Positions 11,700 through 25,135 of a stretch of DNA of 64,000 nucleotides are shown one piece after another. The first letter of the stretch is position 1; each line of letters begins with the position of its first letter. A model generated the notes under the pieces. The model searched no databases and was not told where the DNA came from. It was given only the letters and a program-made list of their open reading frames with translations. Source of the DNA: Rosellinia necatrix (Eukaryota > Ascomycota > Sordariomycetes > Xylariales > Xylariaceae); the NCBI GenBank assembly GCA_021209875.1, contig JAGYVD010000011.1, forward strand, positions 496,001 to 560,000. Direction: 5' to 3'. The position numbers and the translations under genes were made by a program.

Positions 11700-14600
11700 A
11701 TAAAAATATTATTGTTTTTATTAATTATTTTAAACTTTTGTTATATTATAAAAAGTTTAGCTTATTAAATAGTTGGTTGGTTTTTATAATTGTTTTTTTT
11801 AAAATTAATATATAATTATTTATATTAAAGTCAGGTTTTTTTTATTTATAGTTAGCTTGTTTAGTTATATAAGTTTAAGTTTAAGTTAAGTATTTTTTTA
11901 TTAAATCTATAAACTAAGTAATTTTTTTTGTTTTGTTTTAAGCTTTTATTTTTAAAGTTTTTTTTTTTAAAAGCTTTTTTAACTTTTTTGCTACAGTTTA
12001 GTTTTTTTAATTAAAATAGAAAAATATTAAGAATTTTATTTCTGCTTTATAAAATAATATATTTATTAATTTATATAGTAGTGCTGCTTATATATAATTT
12101 ATTGCTAAAATATGTTTAAATTAATTATTTTAATAGTAGTTAATATATAGTTATAATTATTAATTTAAATATTTGTTTATAATTTCTGCTTGTTCTGCAG
12201 TTTTATAATAACTAGCAGAAACTAAAATATAATTTATGCTTATTAGTTTATATAACTTGTTTATAAATATTAAAATAAATTATAAATTTAAATCTAAAAT
12301 TATTATTGCTAATATATTAAATATTTAAAATAGTTTTTAATAATATATTTTAGCTGCGTTTATTATAATAGTTTATATAATATATAGAATTGTTCAAGCT
12401 TTTTTTTTTAATCGGTTTATTATAATAAATATATTATTATAACTATGTTTATTTTAAAGTATTTGTTTAAAATTTATTATTAAATATTGCTACACGCAGT
12501 TAAATATTAGCAGAAGTTTTAGTTTGCCTAGGGTTTTATCGCGTAATATTTTTACTAGGCGGCATTTTATATAGTTTATTACGTAAATATTACAGCTGTT
12601 TATTAACTTAAGCTATTAGTATTTTTTTAATACTAGTTTTTTAGTTTTACGTTTTTTTAGATATGCTATAAATATATAATTATAGATTTTTTATATTAAC
12701 TTAGTTTTTAAATATAAATAGTCCGGTATTATTAATTATTTATTTACTGTTGTTAATCCGTTTATTATTTATTAAAAGTTATTATTTTTAGTTTTTTTAG
12801 TTTTATATTAATAAATTTTTATATTAAAGTTTTCGCGGTTTTTTTTTAATATTTTTTTAATTAGTCAGGGTTTTTTTAGATTTTTTAGTTTTTTATATAA
12901 ATATATTACTAATATCTGGCAGTTATGTTTTATTTAACTTAAAATATGTTTTATAGTACTGTTTATAAATTAAAATATTATTAAATATTTTTAAGCTTTT
13001 TTTTTTGCTTTTTATATTAATAGATCTTTTTATTTTTAAAATAAAACATTTATAACTATATTTTTTTTTTTTAGTTAAAAAATAATAAAAAAATTGTATT
13101 TTAAAAACAAATTAGTTTATTTTGTTTATCGCAGGTTTAAATATTGTTTTATATTAAAATATTCTGAAACTTAATAATTAATAATTATTAAAAAAAGTGT
13201 TTTTTATCTATTAACTAGTTTAAGTTATTATTTTTTTAAAGCTATAGCTATTACTAATATTTTTTTATTAAAGATTTTATAATTTAATTTAGCATTATAT
13301 AATATTTTTAAAAAATAAGCTGTTAAATGTTAATTTTTTTTATATAACTAAAATAACGCGTTAAAAGCTACCCTGTTAAAAAAGTTAGTTTTTATTTTAA
13401 TAAATAAGTTATAATTATAATATTTTAGTAATAATATAAAAGTTAAAGCTTTTTTTAATATATTAAAAGCTTTATTACATTTATTAATTTATTTAAAAGC
13501 TTTTTTTTTTTTTATTAAATAGTTTATAAAAAAAGCTATTTAATTATATTTGTTTATAAACTTTTATAAAAGTTATAAAAATTTAAAAAAACTACATATT
13601 TTTATAATAGTAAATACTTTTTAATTTATTATAGCTTTTATTTTAATAAAATTAATATAAATATTATTAATATTTATTATATAGCTTAAAAACTTGGTCT
13701 GTTTTACATAAAATTTTAATTTTTTTAAGTCAGCTTATAATCCTGCGTTTTATAATTTTTAAAATATTTTTTAAATATATATATAATAAGTTTTATATTA
13801 TTAAAATAAATAAAAACGTTGTTTATATATATATTATAAAAGTTATTTAAAAATTAAATAATATATTATTTATATATTTTAAAACGTAGAAAGTTTATTT
13901 ATTAAATTAAACAGAAAAACTTTATAATAATAACCTTTATATTTAATATAAAACGTAGTAAAGTTTTTATTTTTAAATATATTTTAATACAATAGAATAT
14001 TTATTATATATTAATTTTTATAAAAATTTTAATATTAAAAATATAAAACAAAGTTTTTTAATAAAAATAACAAGTACTAGTTTTTTTATAATTTTATTAA
14101 GTTTTTAATAATTTATATAAAAACAGAGTTTTTTGCTAGCTTTTTTAATAAATAATACTAAAAAAGCATATAATGTGTCGCTTAGCTTAATAAATTTTTT
14201 TTATAAATTATCGATTAAATGTTTTTATACGGCATATAGCTCGTCGAATAATATTTTATATAAAAAACTATATTTTAAGTTTTTTAAAAACTTGCTGTTT
14301 ATAAAATCTATTTTATAGTTTATTTATAATTAATAAAAAAGCAATTTATTTAAATTTTTTTTATTAAACGCGTTTAATAAATTATAACATTTAGAAAATA
14401 TAAGTTTTAATATTTTTTTTTTTACGTTTTTATTTTTTTAATCTTTTTTGTTTTTTTTTTAGTTAATTAATTTTTTAATTTAATAAATGCCAGTAATTTA
14501 TACTTAATTATTAGTTTTATTTTTATATATTAACGTTTTAAAAGCAATAGCGCTAAAAATAGCGATTTAAATATTTAGTTTTTTTTTATATTAATTTATT

Positions 14601-15500
14601 CCGTTTTTTTTTATTTAATAAGGTCTAAAAATATTTAATTTTTAATTTAAAAATATAAATTGTTTTTTATTTAACATGCTTTTTTTTTTAGTTTAAAGCT
14701 TCAGAGGTTTTAAAAACAAAAGTACGTTTTTTAAGTTTTAGTTTATTTTTTCTATGTTTTTTAGCGTAAAGTTGGATTTTTTTATAATTTTTATTTTTAC
14801 TATTAGTATTTTTTTACGAAAGTTTTTTTTAGCTTTTTTTTTTTAGTTTTTTTAACAGGCATTTTTAAAGTTAATATTTCTGTTTTTTTGTTCAACGTTT
14901 ATTTAATATTTTAAATATTATAACCACGTTTTAGCTTTATTTATAGCTAATATATAATAATATTTATAATTTTTTAACAAGTGGAGTAAAAAAATTAATA
15001 TATATTATTTAATATTAGGCAATATATTATATTATTTAAACTATTTTTTTTTCATATTATTTTTTGTTTTATGTTTAAAATATTAACAAGTATATTTTTA
15101 AATATTTTTTTATATATTTTTAAAGTTAAGCGTAAAATATAATTAATTTTTTAATTTAATTTTTTATTATATTTAATTATTAGTTTAAGCTTAAACTTAT
15201 TTTTAATAAGTAGGTTTAATAGTTTTATAATTTTTTTAGTAAAAAATACGTTTATATTTATATATATACTAGCTTTTATATTATTAAATGCGTTAAAAAT
15301 AATAAACGATAGTTTATTATTATATAAAATATAAATATATAATAAAAGTTTTTTATTTAAATAATTGTTTATTAAGTTTTTTTGTTTTTACGTGATAATA
15401 TTATTTTTAAAAGAAGTTTATTTTTTTTAAGGTTATTTTTTTGTTTTTTTATTACGTTTTTTAATTTTAAAAAGCTAGTTTAAATTTATTTATAATTATA
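11700..15500 (-). pseudogene. Degraded pol of the nested Ty3/gypsy element
   Basis: On the minus strand the frame from about 12600 down to 12050 follows an integrase core. A stretch like K-I-L-R-D-K-T-L-G-K-L-K corresponds to the usual AK..R..P.G.L.PL, followed by an I-I-N-F motif where D is expected, then I-I-I-N-R-L-K-K-K-A (VVIDRLTKKA in the family) and I-I-L-D-L-N-L-Q-F (SDRDPRF-like). RNase H-type sequence precedes it at about 13200-13000. Stops are TAA/TAG at expected Q or W positions. The RT is expected upstream (13300-15500), but I could not pin its motifs, and the gag end is not resolved. Confidence 0.65.
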
Positions 15501-17355
15501 TTTATATAAGCATTACGTTAAATTTAATTTATAGCTTTTATAAAACAGTTTTTAATAACGTGTTTTTTTTGTTTATATTAAAAGCATTTGTTTTTAGCAA
15601 TTAATTATTTTATTTCTTTTATTATAAGTTAAAGTCTCTGTTTTTTTATAAACATGTTTACCGGCAGGGTTAGTTATATTATTATAACTAGAGGAGGTTT
15701 AATATAATCAATATATATTATATTTTATAGGTTATTTTTTGTTTTGCCAGCTTTATTTTTTTTTTAATTATTTATAAATAAATAATAAGCTCTTTAAATA
15801 TAATATTTTATATAAGCGTTAAAATCTTTAGTATTTTTTAAATATTTAAAAATAGTTTTAATAGCTATATAAAATAATAACTTATTTTTAAATTCTTTTT
15901 TTTATTTAGCTTTATTAAAGCGTGTTTTTTTAATAAAACATATAAAATCTGTTTTAAATTATATAAACTTAGCAAACATATATTTATTAAAGTTTAAAGT
16001 TTTATAATTAGCTTTTATTTTTTTAAAGCGTTTATATTTTTATAAATGTTATATAAATATTATATTAAGTTTTTAAAGTTATAATTATATTTAAATATTT
16101 ATTAAATAAATATAAGATTAAATTTTTAAATGTTTTTTAATAAAATAGAACTTAATATCGTTTATTTTTATATTATTATTAGCGAACTAGTTTACGTTTA
16201 TTTTAAAACAATTAATTATATTCTAATATTATATTTTAAATTTTATTTTATTTTTAAAGCGTTATTATAAAACTTATTTATAAATATTTTAATTAATTTT
16301 TATATTTTTTTTTAAAATTTTAAAAGCAGGTGTTTTTTTTATATAATTTAATAAATTAATTATTTATTAGTTAAATTTATTTAATAAGTTTTAAATATAG
16401 TCGCGATTAATTATTATAGTTTTTAGTTTAGCTATAACATAATTTATAGCTGCGTTATTATTTTAGCTTTTAAATAGTTTAAATATAAAAAGTCTATGTT
16501 TTTTGTTTTGTCCGTATAATTTATTTAATTTTTGTTATGCTTTAGTAAAGCTTTTTTAAATATTAAACAGTTATTTTTAAGCTATTATTAGCTTTATTTT
16601 AATATTTTTAAAGCGTTTTTATTTTTTATTAAATATTTTTTTATATTTTATAATATAAGCGCTAAATTTTATAGCTTATTTTATAGCAGTTTTAACTTAT
16701 CCGGCGGTATAATATATAATAAAATAATAATCGGTTGCTATTTATTAAAAAGCTATTAATATATATATTTTAATTTTTATTTTATTAAAAAAAATAATAG
16801 AAATAAAAAAAGTCTGTGCAAAATTTATAAATAATTTTATATTAATAAGTCCGTTAAAGTTAGGCTAAACAAAATTGCTTTTTTCTGTAATAAGTTTTTA
16901 AAAAAAGGCCTGTTGGTTGTTTTTTACGGCAATTATAGCAAAATTTTATATTAAAATGCCGACCGTTTTATAAAAAGATTTATAGGTTTTATTATATAAA
17001 GCGGCTTAAAAGTCTAAAGTTTTAACTTACAAATAAAATTTTTAAGCAAAGTTAAATAATAAGTTTTATATAACTTTAGTTTTAATATTAGCTTTAATAA
17101 TCAAGTATGCTACACTAAGTTTTTTAAAAATAATTTAAGTATATTTAGTTTTAAATATATTATTAAAAGTTTTTTTTAACAAAGTACGCCAAAGATTTAA
17201 AGATTTTACGTAATAAAGTAGCGTTCTAACATGCTAAATTTTTAGCACGTTTATAAATATTATTAGCAGAAAAAATTAATGCTATATCGTTATTTTTATA
17301 TAAAAGATATTTAAAAAAGCAGTTTTAATGTTTTAAAATAAAATGATCTATAGAT
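15500..17355 (-). other. Probable gag end of the nested element
   Basis: By position between the 5' LTR (minus sense) and pol this should hold gag. The frame is too broken to follow. A C-Y-N-C stretch near 16925-16945 on the minus strand hints at a zinc knuckle, but the expected His and final Cys are not seen. Confidence 0.35.
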
Positions 17356-17588
17356 TGTTGCACTAGTTATAAATAAAAAGTTAAGGTTTTAATAATAAAT
17401 AATATATTATACAAAAAATCTATAAATAAAAAAAAAAAGAGTAAGTGGGAGGAATTAGCCCACTAGAATTCTGGCTAAGTGCAAATGTGTGGGGTAGGTC
17501 TAGTCTGTGCGCTATATGCACTAGTTGGCAACAGGTGTACGGATACTAGTCCGTGCCACATGCATTGGCCAACCAGTTATCTGTGACT
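17356..17588 (-). repeat. Right LTR of the nested element (5' LTR in its own sense)
   Basis: About 233 bp. Its outer half is the least mutated DNA in this area (GTGGGGTAGGTCTAGTCTG, CAACCAGTTATCTGTGACTA). It is followed by ACCGA and then by the interrupted interior of the outer element. Confidence 0.85.
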
Positions 17589-17593
17589 ACCGA

Positions 17594-20500
17594 TAGATTT
17601 TATTATTAAATTAAACTAATACTATTTTTTAGATCTTTTAAGGTCAAAAGATTTTATTTATAGCTGAAGATTTAAGCGCGCGTGTTTTAATCTGGCTATA
17701 ATTAAATAATTAACATAAACAGAACGTTATTTTAGCAACTATTTTTTTTTATATAGATTATATATTTTATTAAAACTTATAAATAAATAATTGCTAAAAA
17801 ATGCTTAATAGTTTATTTTTATATTTTAAAAGTTATTATTATTAAAGTTATATATTTAAACATGTTTAACAACTTAAATATATTTAAATTTATAAATATA
17901 GCGCGTTATTTATTTTTATTTATTATTAAAAAAAAACGCTAGTAAATATATTTATTAAACAACTATAAATATATATATTATAATTAAAAGCTAGAATTTT
18001 TTAAAACGTAGTTTTATTATTTTATTTTTTTATATATATAGTTTACTCTGTTTTATTTTTATAGGTTTTAAATTATAAGTTAATAAATTAAAAATAATAG
18101 CTGTTAATATTTATATATAAAAACCATTATTTAAAAATATTATATTTATATTTAAATTTTTTTTAATAATACGTTTAATTTTTTTAAGCTTGTAATAGCA
18201 TTATGTTATTATGTTTTATTATATATATTAAGCTTAAATATAAGCGATTTTAAAAAATTTTTAATAGAATATTTTAAATCGGTACGATTTTTATTTAAAC
18301 ATATGCTGCTGTTAAAATAATTTAGCCCGGATTAAAAAACCGTCGCTTATTTTTTAAAAAATTAAAAACAAACTAACGTTTTAGTTAATATTTTATATAA
18401 AAACATAAAAACTATAAAAGTATTTTTTAATTTAGTTTTAAAGTTAATTAAACAGGTTTAAAAGTTTTTAAATTTTTAAAAACATAAAATATTAAATTTC
18501 TAACGATATAAAACTTAGAACTATGGCTGACTAAAAATAATATTAAAGCTAATTAAGCTGTAGAACGGTTATTTAAAATAAAGCCTGCCGACAGGGCAAA
18601 AATAAAGCCGCTATATTAACTAATGTTTAAATAGCTAATATATAAAATATAACTATAAATGTTTTAAATAAGTTAAATATTATATTTATTACAATTATTA
18701 TATTTTTTTTATATGTTTTATTAAATAAAAACCTTTTTAAAAAAAATAAAAACTTAAAACTTTTTATTAAATATTAAAACAATTTTTATAAGCACTATAA
18801 TAATAAAAGCAGAAGTAATAATTATTGTTGCAGTAAAAACCGTAGCAATAATAATTTATCCGATTTTTTTAGCTTAAATAGTTTTAATAATAATAAATAT
18901 AGTTATATTATATTAAGCCGACAAAAATAGTTTATATTAAATATAACAGCTAAAATAAAAAAAAATATACATAAAATTAAATAAAATAATATTAGTATTT
19001 TTAACTTAAAATAAAAAACTTTAATAATAAAAATATATAATTATTAAAAAAATATAATTTATATAAACGTTTATTTTTTTATTAATTATATTAAATTATT
19101 ATTAAAAAATAAAAACATTTAAGCTTTAAACGTTGTATAAATAATTAATTTATTTAATTATTTATTAGCAGGATTAGTTTTATTATAATAAAACAATAAA
19201 GTTTATATAAGCAACTAATATATATAACAAAAAGCAGGCTTAAATATATTCTTTAAAAAACTATAAAAAAAATTTAAAACAAAAGCTAGTAAAACGTTTT
19301 AAAAGTTTATAAAAAAAAAACTTATTTTAAAAAATATCGCCGAAAATTAAAACGTATTTTTTTAGTTTATTTAATATTAAATATAATATATTAAAGCTAT
19401 AAAAACGCTGTAGAAAAGTAATAAAAACTAGCATAAAATTATAAAAAATATTTACAACTAATAAAAAAATATAATTGTAAATTATATCGGACTTTTTAAA
19501 TTAAAAAAAAACTTTAGCCGCTTATATATATAAAATAAAAAATAGCTAATACAAGCTAAAATATAAAACTAAAAAAATATATTTAAATATTAAACTAAAA
19601 ACAATATTAGTAAATTTAATTTTAATGATTAAAACACCTAGCTAAAAAATCTATAATTATTAATTTAATTAAAAAAAACGTTTATTAAATAATAAATATT
19701 TTAAAAATTAAAGCTAGAACAGCTATAAATATAGTTTTAAATAATATTAAAGCTGGAATAAAAGTTGCAACAATTAAAGTAACAGCTATAAAAAAAGCTG
19801 CAAACGTTAGAACTAAAACCGCGATAATTAATAAAAAAACCAAAAAAACAATTAAAAACTAAAAAATTATAATTAAAAGCGTGATTAAAAATATAACTAT
19901 AATTATAATTAAAGTTAAAATTATAAATATTTAAATTATAAAAACTATAATTAAAATCAAAAAAAAAATAATTAGCGTTTATTTTATATATATTTTATAA
20001 GCAGCAGTACAAATAAACAAAAAAGTAAATAAAATAATAATAAAAAATACGCTTTTTTTTATTTAATACTAGATTTAGCTTTTATTTTTTATTAATACTA
20101 TTAAATTTATAAATTAAAAATTATTTTAAAATCTTATATAACAAAATATAACTTTTATATTAAATTAAAAAAATTATAACATTTTTTTAATTATATAAAA
20201 AACATATTTATAAATACTATTTTTAAAAATTATTTTTATATAACTAACTGTTTAAACATTTCTAAAATTATATTAAAGCTAAAAATAAAACTATAGAACA
20301 GACTAAAGCTAAAAATAAAACAATTAAACAAAAAAAAAAAATAAATTATAACAGGTTAAAAATATGTTTTAATATAACATATAAAATAATTAATAATATT
20401 TTTAACCGCAAAATTTTTAAAATTAAAGCGTTAAATATTAACAATAAATATAATAAAGCTTTTTAATTAAGTTATATATATTTGCGGATTAATGCTAAAC

Positions 20501-21600
20501 TATTTTTAATTAAATAAAACTAATAAATTTACGTCGACTTAAATATTAAAAAAACTATTATTAGCAAATTTTTTTTAAACATTTTAATATATAAAACTGC
20601 TTTTAATTAAATTAAATTTATTGTTTAAAAAAATAAAGCGGTTAAACTTAAAAAAAAAGCTAAGTTTATTTTTTATATTAAAAAAATAAACAGAACTAAA
20701 AAACTTAAAATATTTAAATATATAAAAAAAAAATAAGTAGTAAAAATTATTTAAAACTAAAAATATAATTTAATAATAACTTTTATATTTATATAAAACT
20801 ATAATTAATTATAAATTAAAAATATTTATTTGCTAAACTAAAAAATAAATAAATTTATAGTTTTATTTAATATATTTATTTTCAGTTAAAAATATATATA
20901 GAAAATTATTAGTTAAAAAGCGTAAAACTATAAAGCAGAAAAAAACTTATTTTATAATAAAATATAAACTTTTATTAAATAATAAAACTTTTGTTTTATA
21001 GCTATATATAAAAACAGTATATATAATATAATTAATATTAAAATTTTTAAAGTAGTACTAATAGTAAATATTTTAATAAAAACTATTAAACTTTATAAAA
21101 ATATTAAGCTAAGTTAAATTTAAAAAAATAAAAACAACAAAGTATATATAAGCTTTTAAAAATCAGCGATAATAACTTTTATAGTTGCAGCTACCGCTTT
21201 ATTATTAACAAAAACAGCTTTAGCTAAAACTAATAAGGAACTTTTAATAAATATAATTATTATAATTAATATAAAGTTTAAATTAAATTTTTTATTAACT
21301 ATAGTAGTAATTAATATAATATTAAACGTAAAAACAGTTGTATATTTAAATAAAATAAATTATACGTTAAACTTTATAATAACTTTTATAATAAACATAT
21401 AAACAATTAACACGTTTAATATTATATAAAAAAGTACTAAGTGCAAAATAATACATTTAAACGTATTAATAAAAAGTATTTTTTTTATAAACGCTATATT
21501 TAATATAATAATTAATTTAAAAGCTTTAAAAAACTTTAAGCTAAACTTTTTAATACTAGAAAATAAACTTAAAATTAAAAATACGTACTTTTTTTTAAGT
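17594..21600 (+). pseudogene. Probable gag and protease region of the outer element
   Basis: A-rich on the plus strand with lysine/asparagine-type codons, as expected of a gag whose G residues were changed to A. No zinc knuckle or protease active site (D-S/T-G) could be read with confidence. A lysine/alanine-rich stretch at 19700-19980 may be a linker. A minus-strand open frame at 21360-21617 is a by-product of the base composition. The assignment rests on position between LTR and RT. Confidence 0.45.
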
Positions 21601-21639
21601 ATTAAAAAACCAAGCAATTTTTTTAAAACTATTATTAAA

Positions 21640-24600
21640 AAAAATATTTATATATACGCCGAAAAAACGTCTAAAGCCTTCTGATTTATTAAAATAGTTA
21701 TATTTTATAATATTTAAATAGATCGCGGAAAAATAAACATTTTATAAAAAAGCAACTTAAAATATTTTTTATTAATAATTAGCAGAAAACTAAATTAAAT
21801 TTAAAGCAGTACTTTTTTAATAAATAAAATATAAAAGTATTAAACGATATTTATAACAAGCTATATAAAATAGGTCGATTATAATAAATAAATAAATTAA
21901 TACTTTTTATTTATTTTATTTTTATTATATAGCAAAAATATATAAAGTTAATAAAAGCTAAATAATAGTCGATTTTTAATAATTTAATAAAATAGTAGTT
22001 TTAAATAATTATTTATTATTTTTATAAAATAAAATAATTAGAAGTTTAGTAAGCAAAAAATATATAACGATTATTAATACAACAGGATTTTTTATTAATT
22101 TTAATATATTTTAAATATAAAAATATATTTATAATAATTAGTTCTTGCGGCTTAAAACAATTTAATATAGCATTAATAAAATACAGTAATTTTTTAGCAT
22201 ATATATAAAAATATATAAATTAACTAGGGCATAAATATATATATTACTATTAATATTTTATTAATAACGTTATTATATATTTTAATAGTTATAAAATTAT
22301 TTTAAATATTTTAAAATAATTTTATATTATTTTTAAAAAAATATTGCAATATTTTCTATAAAATCTTTTATTAGCTATTTATTTATAAAGCTTTTTAAAT
22401 TTTATGTAAACGTTTTAAAACTGTTAATTATTGCTAAACAAATATAAGCATTTTAATAATTAGCTTTTTTAAAAACGTTGCAAGCTTTTAAAAAATATTT
22501 TAAAACAAGCGGATTTTTTTATAATCTGATTCTAGATTACGTTTAATTAGTAAAACTACTATAAAATCAGAAAATAAATTTATTAGCTAAAGAACATAAA
22601 AAAAAACTTTAAACAAAAAAAAACGTATTTATTACGTTTATAAAATATATTATAAACTAATAAAAATAAAAATAGCTTTATTTAAAGCTATTTAAAATAT
22701 TATCTGCTGTAAAATAATTTTGCAATATTACGATTTAAAAAAACTGTTTTTTTTGCAAATAAATAAAGCTAAAAAACGTAGTTTTAAAGTTATATTATTT
22801 TATATAAGCAAAAAATATAACTAAAAGCCCGGAAGCTTAATTTTATTAATATAAATAAAACTAATTATATATTTAAGTCGTAGTTTATTGCAGGCTAAAA
22901 CTAAATATAAACTATTAAAATTAAAAATGGCTTATTTTATTAAAGCTGCTAAAAAATTACGGTTAGTAGTTTAATTTAATAAAAACAACGTAATTATATT
23001 TATAAACTATTTCATAATTAAAAATATAGTTCATTAAATATTATTAAATATAGCTGCTATAGATCGTATAAACATTTAATTAGTTAATTTTTAAATATAT
23101 TTTTTCTAATATAAATTTTAAATATATTATTAGCTAAAAAAATTAAACTATATATTAAATATATTAAATAAATTTAAATTAATATAAAACGCTGTAAATA
23201 AAACAAACAAGTTATAAACATTAAAAAAACTAGCAACACTAAACTTAATATAAAACGTAGTAGAATATATAACAGAAACAGTAATAAGCGACAAAAAAAA
23301 AAAATTTAAAAAAAATTATTAAACTAATGTATAATATAACAAAATAATAAACAAGCTAAATATTTTAAAATTTCGCCGGGATAATAAAAGCGTTATAATA
23401 TTTTTTAAACTTAGGCATTTTTTTTTTATTATAAATAGTTTAATTTATAACTAATATTAAAAAATAATACAACTATATGTTTTATATAATATAATTAAAT
23501 AAATATTTAAAGCTATATATAATAATAAATATTATGTTAATTTAAAAAATAATAGAAAATTTTAAAAGATTTTTAATGATTATAAATTTTAATTAATTAA
23601 AAAATACGTTAAATGCTGTTTAAATTATAACTTTAATCGTATAAACTAATTTAAACTAATAAAAAGCTTTAAATTAATACGTTTAAAAAATATATTGTTT
23701 ATATAAATAATAATAATCGATTTTATATTAAAACTACTTTTAATAAACATTAAAAATATTTGATAACTATTAATTAACAAAAATATTATAATATATTTAA
23801 TTATATAATTACTATGTTATATTATATATTTAAATAAAGCTTGTTTATTTTAAAAATAAAAATATATAACTAAAAACTAAACTAATATATTTATAAAATA
23901 ATTATTAATAAACGTTTAAAAAGTTTTTAAAAATATTATTTTTAATAAAAACAAAAGTTTATATTTAACTTTTAAAAAAATATAAAAAGCTTTAAGCATA
24001 AAACTGTTAATAATTATAACATATTATTTTTAAAATAATAAATTATTAAAAAAAAAACTAAACTGTTAAATTAATAATATATTATTATAATTTTAAAAAC
24101 TTTAAGTTTAATTAAATTAACTTATATTTAATACGATAATAAAACTTTAATACTATATAATTATAAATAATATAGTTTACTCCGTATAAACAGCTATTTA
24201 GATTTAAATTATTAGAACTTTTAGACTTTATTACTGATTAATTTAACTAATTTAGTATAAAACAGATAAAAACTTTAAAAAACTATTTTAAATAAAACGC
24301 TAAACTAATAATAAATTTTGCTATAATATAAGATAAAAATATTATAATAATAAATATTATATATTATAATTTATTTTTAATAAAAAAATATTATTACGTT
24401 TATATAATAAATATTATTTATTAAACAAGCTTTTAAAAAAATATTTATAATAATGCGCAGAACTTTAAATAATAATAAAAAAAATTAAAAATTTAGCTTA
24501 TAAATTAAATTTTCCGGAGCATTATAAAATTTATTGAATAATATTAATAGTTTATTTAAAACGTATACACAGCTAAAATAATTTTTTTAAACAAACTAAG

Positions 24601-24830
24601 TTAACGCCCAGGCTAATAAAAGCTAATTAATACAAGCAGTTAAATAATAATAACAAAAAAATATATAAAATTAAACAAATTTTTAAATATTAAGTTAATA
24701 AAAAAAAAAACAGATTTAATTATTTAATTAAATAATAAAGCTAAAAATATATATATAACTAATAATATATTAAAAAACTAACTATATTATTTAAAAAAAA
24801 TAATAAACAACTATTAAAAAAAAAACAGCC
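21640..24830 (+). pseudogene. Degraded pol: reverse transcriptase, RNase H, integrase, chromodomain
   Basis: Reverse transcriptase: at 22037-22105 the frame gives S-K-K-Y-I-T-I-I-N-T-T-G-F-F, where the family has catalytic D in place of N. At 22263-22268 the DD pair is AAT AAC (N-N), followed by V-I-I-Y-F-N-S. RNase H: 22744-22806 reads L-F-F-L-Q-I-N-K-A-K-K-R-S-F-K-V. At 22873-22970 the family motif ETKYKPTELE appears as A-K-T-K-Y-K-L-L-K-L-K with E changed to K. An integrase region follows, then Y-K-L-N-F-P-E-H near 24505. The pattern matches a common ascomycete Ty3/gypsy pol. Every catalytic aspartate seen is lost, so no activity is possible. Confidence 0.8.
24667..24795 (+). other. C-terminal chromodomain relic in the outer element's pol
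   Basis: The frame reads K-Q-I-F-K-Y, stop, V-N-K-K-K-N-R-F-N-Y-L-I-K, two stops, then a few residues and N, stop. With TAA read as the former TGG or CAA, this lines up with the chromodomain core V-x-x-[YF]-L-V-K-W-x-G-Y ... TWE. The two TAA codons are where the tryptophan and adjacent glycine stand. A basic tail (K-R-K-K-R-P-R-K) follows. Chromodomains in chromoviruses steer integration towards heterochromatin. Confidence 0.65.
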
Positions 24831-24932
24831 TCTGCTTTAAAATAAAAAAAAAATTAAACGTAAAAAACGGCCCCGTAAAACAACCTAACGTATTACTAAA
24901 AGCAGTAGCTGTTTTTCTATCCGCCGGCATTT

Positions 24933-25135
24933 TAATAAAGTCTTTAAAAAACTTTATATTAATCGAGCCAACGGCTTATATATTATTACATTAAATAAGT
25001 TGCACAGGCTACGGCTGGCAACAGGTGGCCCACGGCCACCCCTGCAGGGGTTAATTCTAGACTTACTAGAATTCCCCACCTAGCAGAGGAATTAATAGAG
25101 GCATCTTTTTTTCCACCCTCATATCAATCTTCTCA
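24933..25135 (+). repeat. 3' LTR of the outer Ty3/gypsy element
   Basis: About 203 bp starting TAATAAAGTCTTTAAAAAAC, a G-to-A and C-to-T version of the 5' LTR start. It ends TCTTCTCA, directly before the CTTTA duplication. Its last third keeps more C than the 5' LTR (CCACCCTCATATCAATC). Confidence 0.9.

Larger units (their letters stand above)
10840..17588 (-). mobile_element. Nested Ty3/gypsy LTR retrotransposon
   Basis: Direct LTRs lie at 10840 to about 11072 and at 17356-17588. Both start TGTTGCAC and share GAGTAAGTGGGAGGAATTAG and GTACGGATACTAGTCCGTGC. ACCGA precedes the left copy and follows the right one, a likely 5-bp duplication. The right end reads ACT/ACTA and not CA, so the exact boundary is uncertain by a base or two. 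Minus-strand pol remains show integrase and RNase H. It inserted 23 bp downstream of the outer 5' LTR, so it is younger than the outer element. Confidence 0.85.
10612..25135 (+). mobile_element. Outer Ty3/gypsy LTR retrotransposon, RIP-degraded, carrying a nested insert
   Basis: LTRs in direct orientation (10612-10816 and 24933-25135) begin TG/TA and end TA/CA, flanked by a CTTTA duplication. Total span is 14.5 kb. Subtracting the nested element (10840-17588) leaves about 7.8 kb, a usual size for a full-length element. Pol domains on the plus strand are, in order, reverse transcriptase, RNase H, an integrase region and a C-terminal chromodomain, the order of Ty3/gypsy chromoviruses. All domains carry RIP-type stops and lost catalytic aspartates (GAT/GAC to AAT/AAC). 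It is inactive. Confidence 0.9.

Noticed and set aside
16905..16960. Zinc knuckle of the nested element's gag (C-Y-N-C on the minus strand)
   Set aside because: The expected His and last Cys are not at the proper positions, and the site lies closer to the LTR than usual for gag.
21360..21617. 85-codon minus-strand open frame
   Set aside because: It lies antisense to the outer element's gag-pol region, is composed of F/I/L/K codons typical of AT-rich DNA, and has no conserved features.
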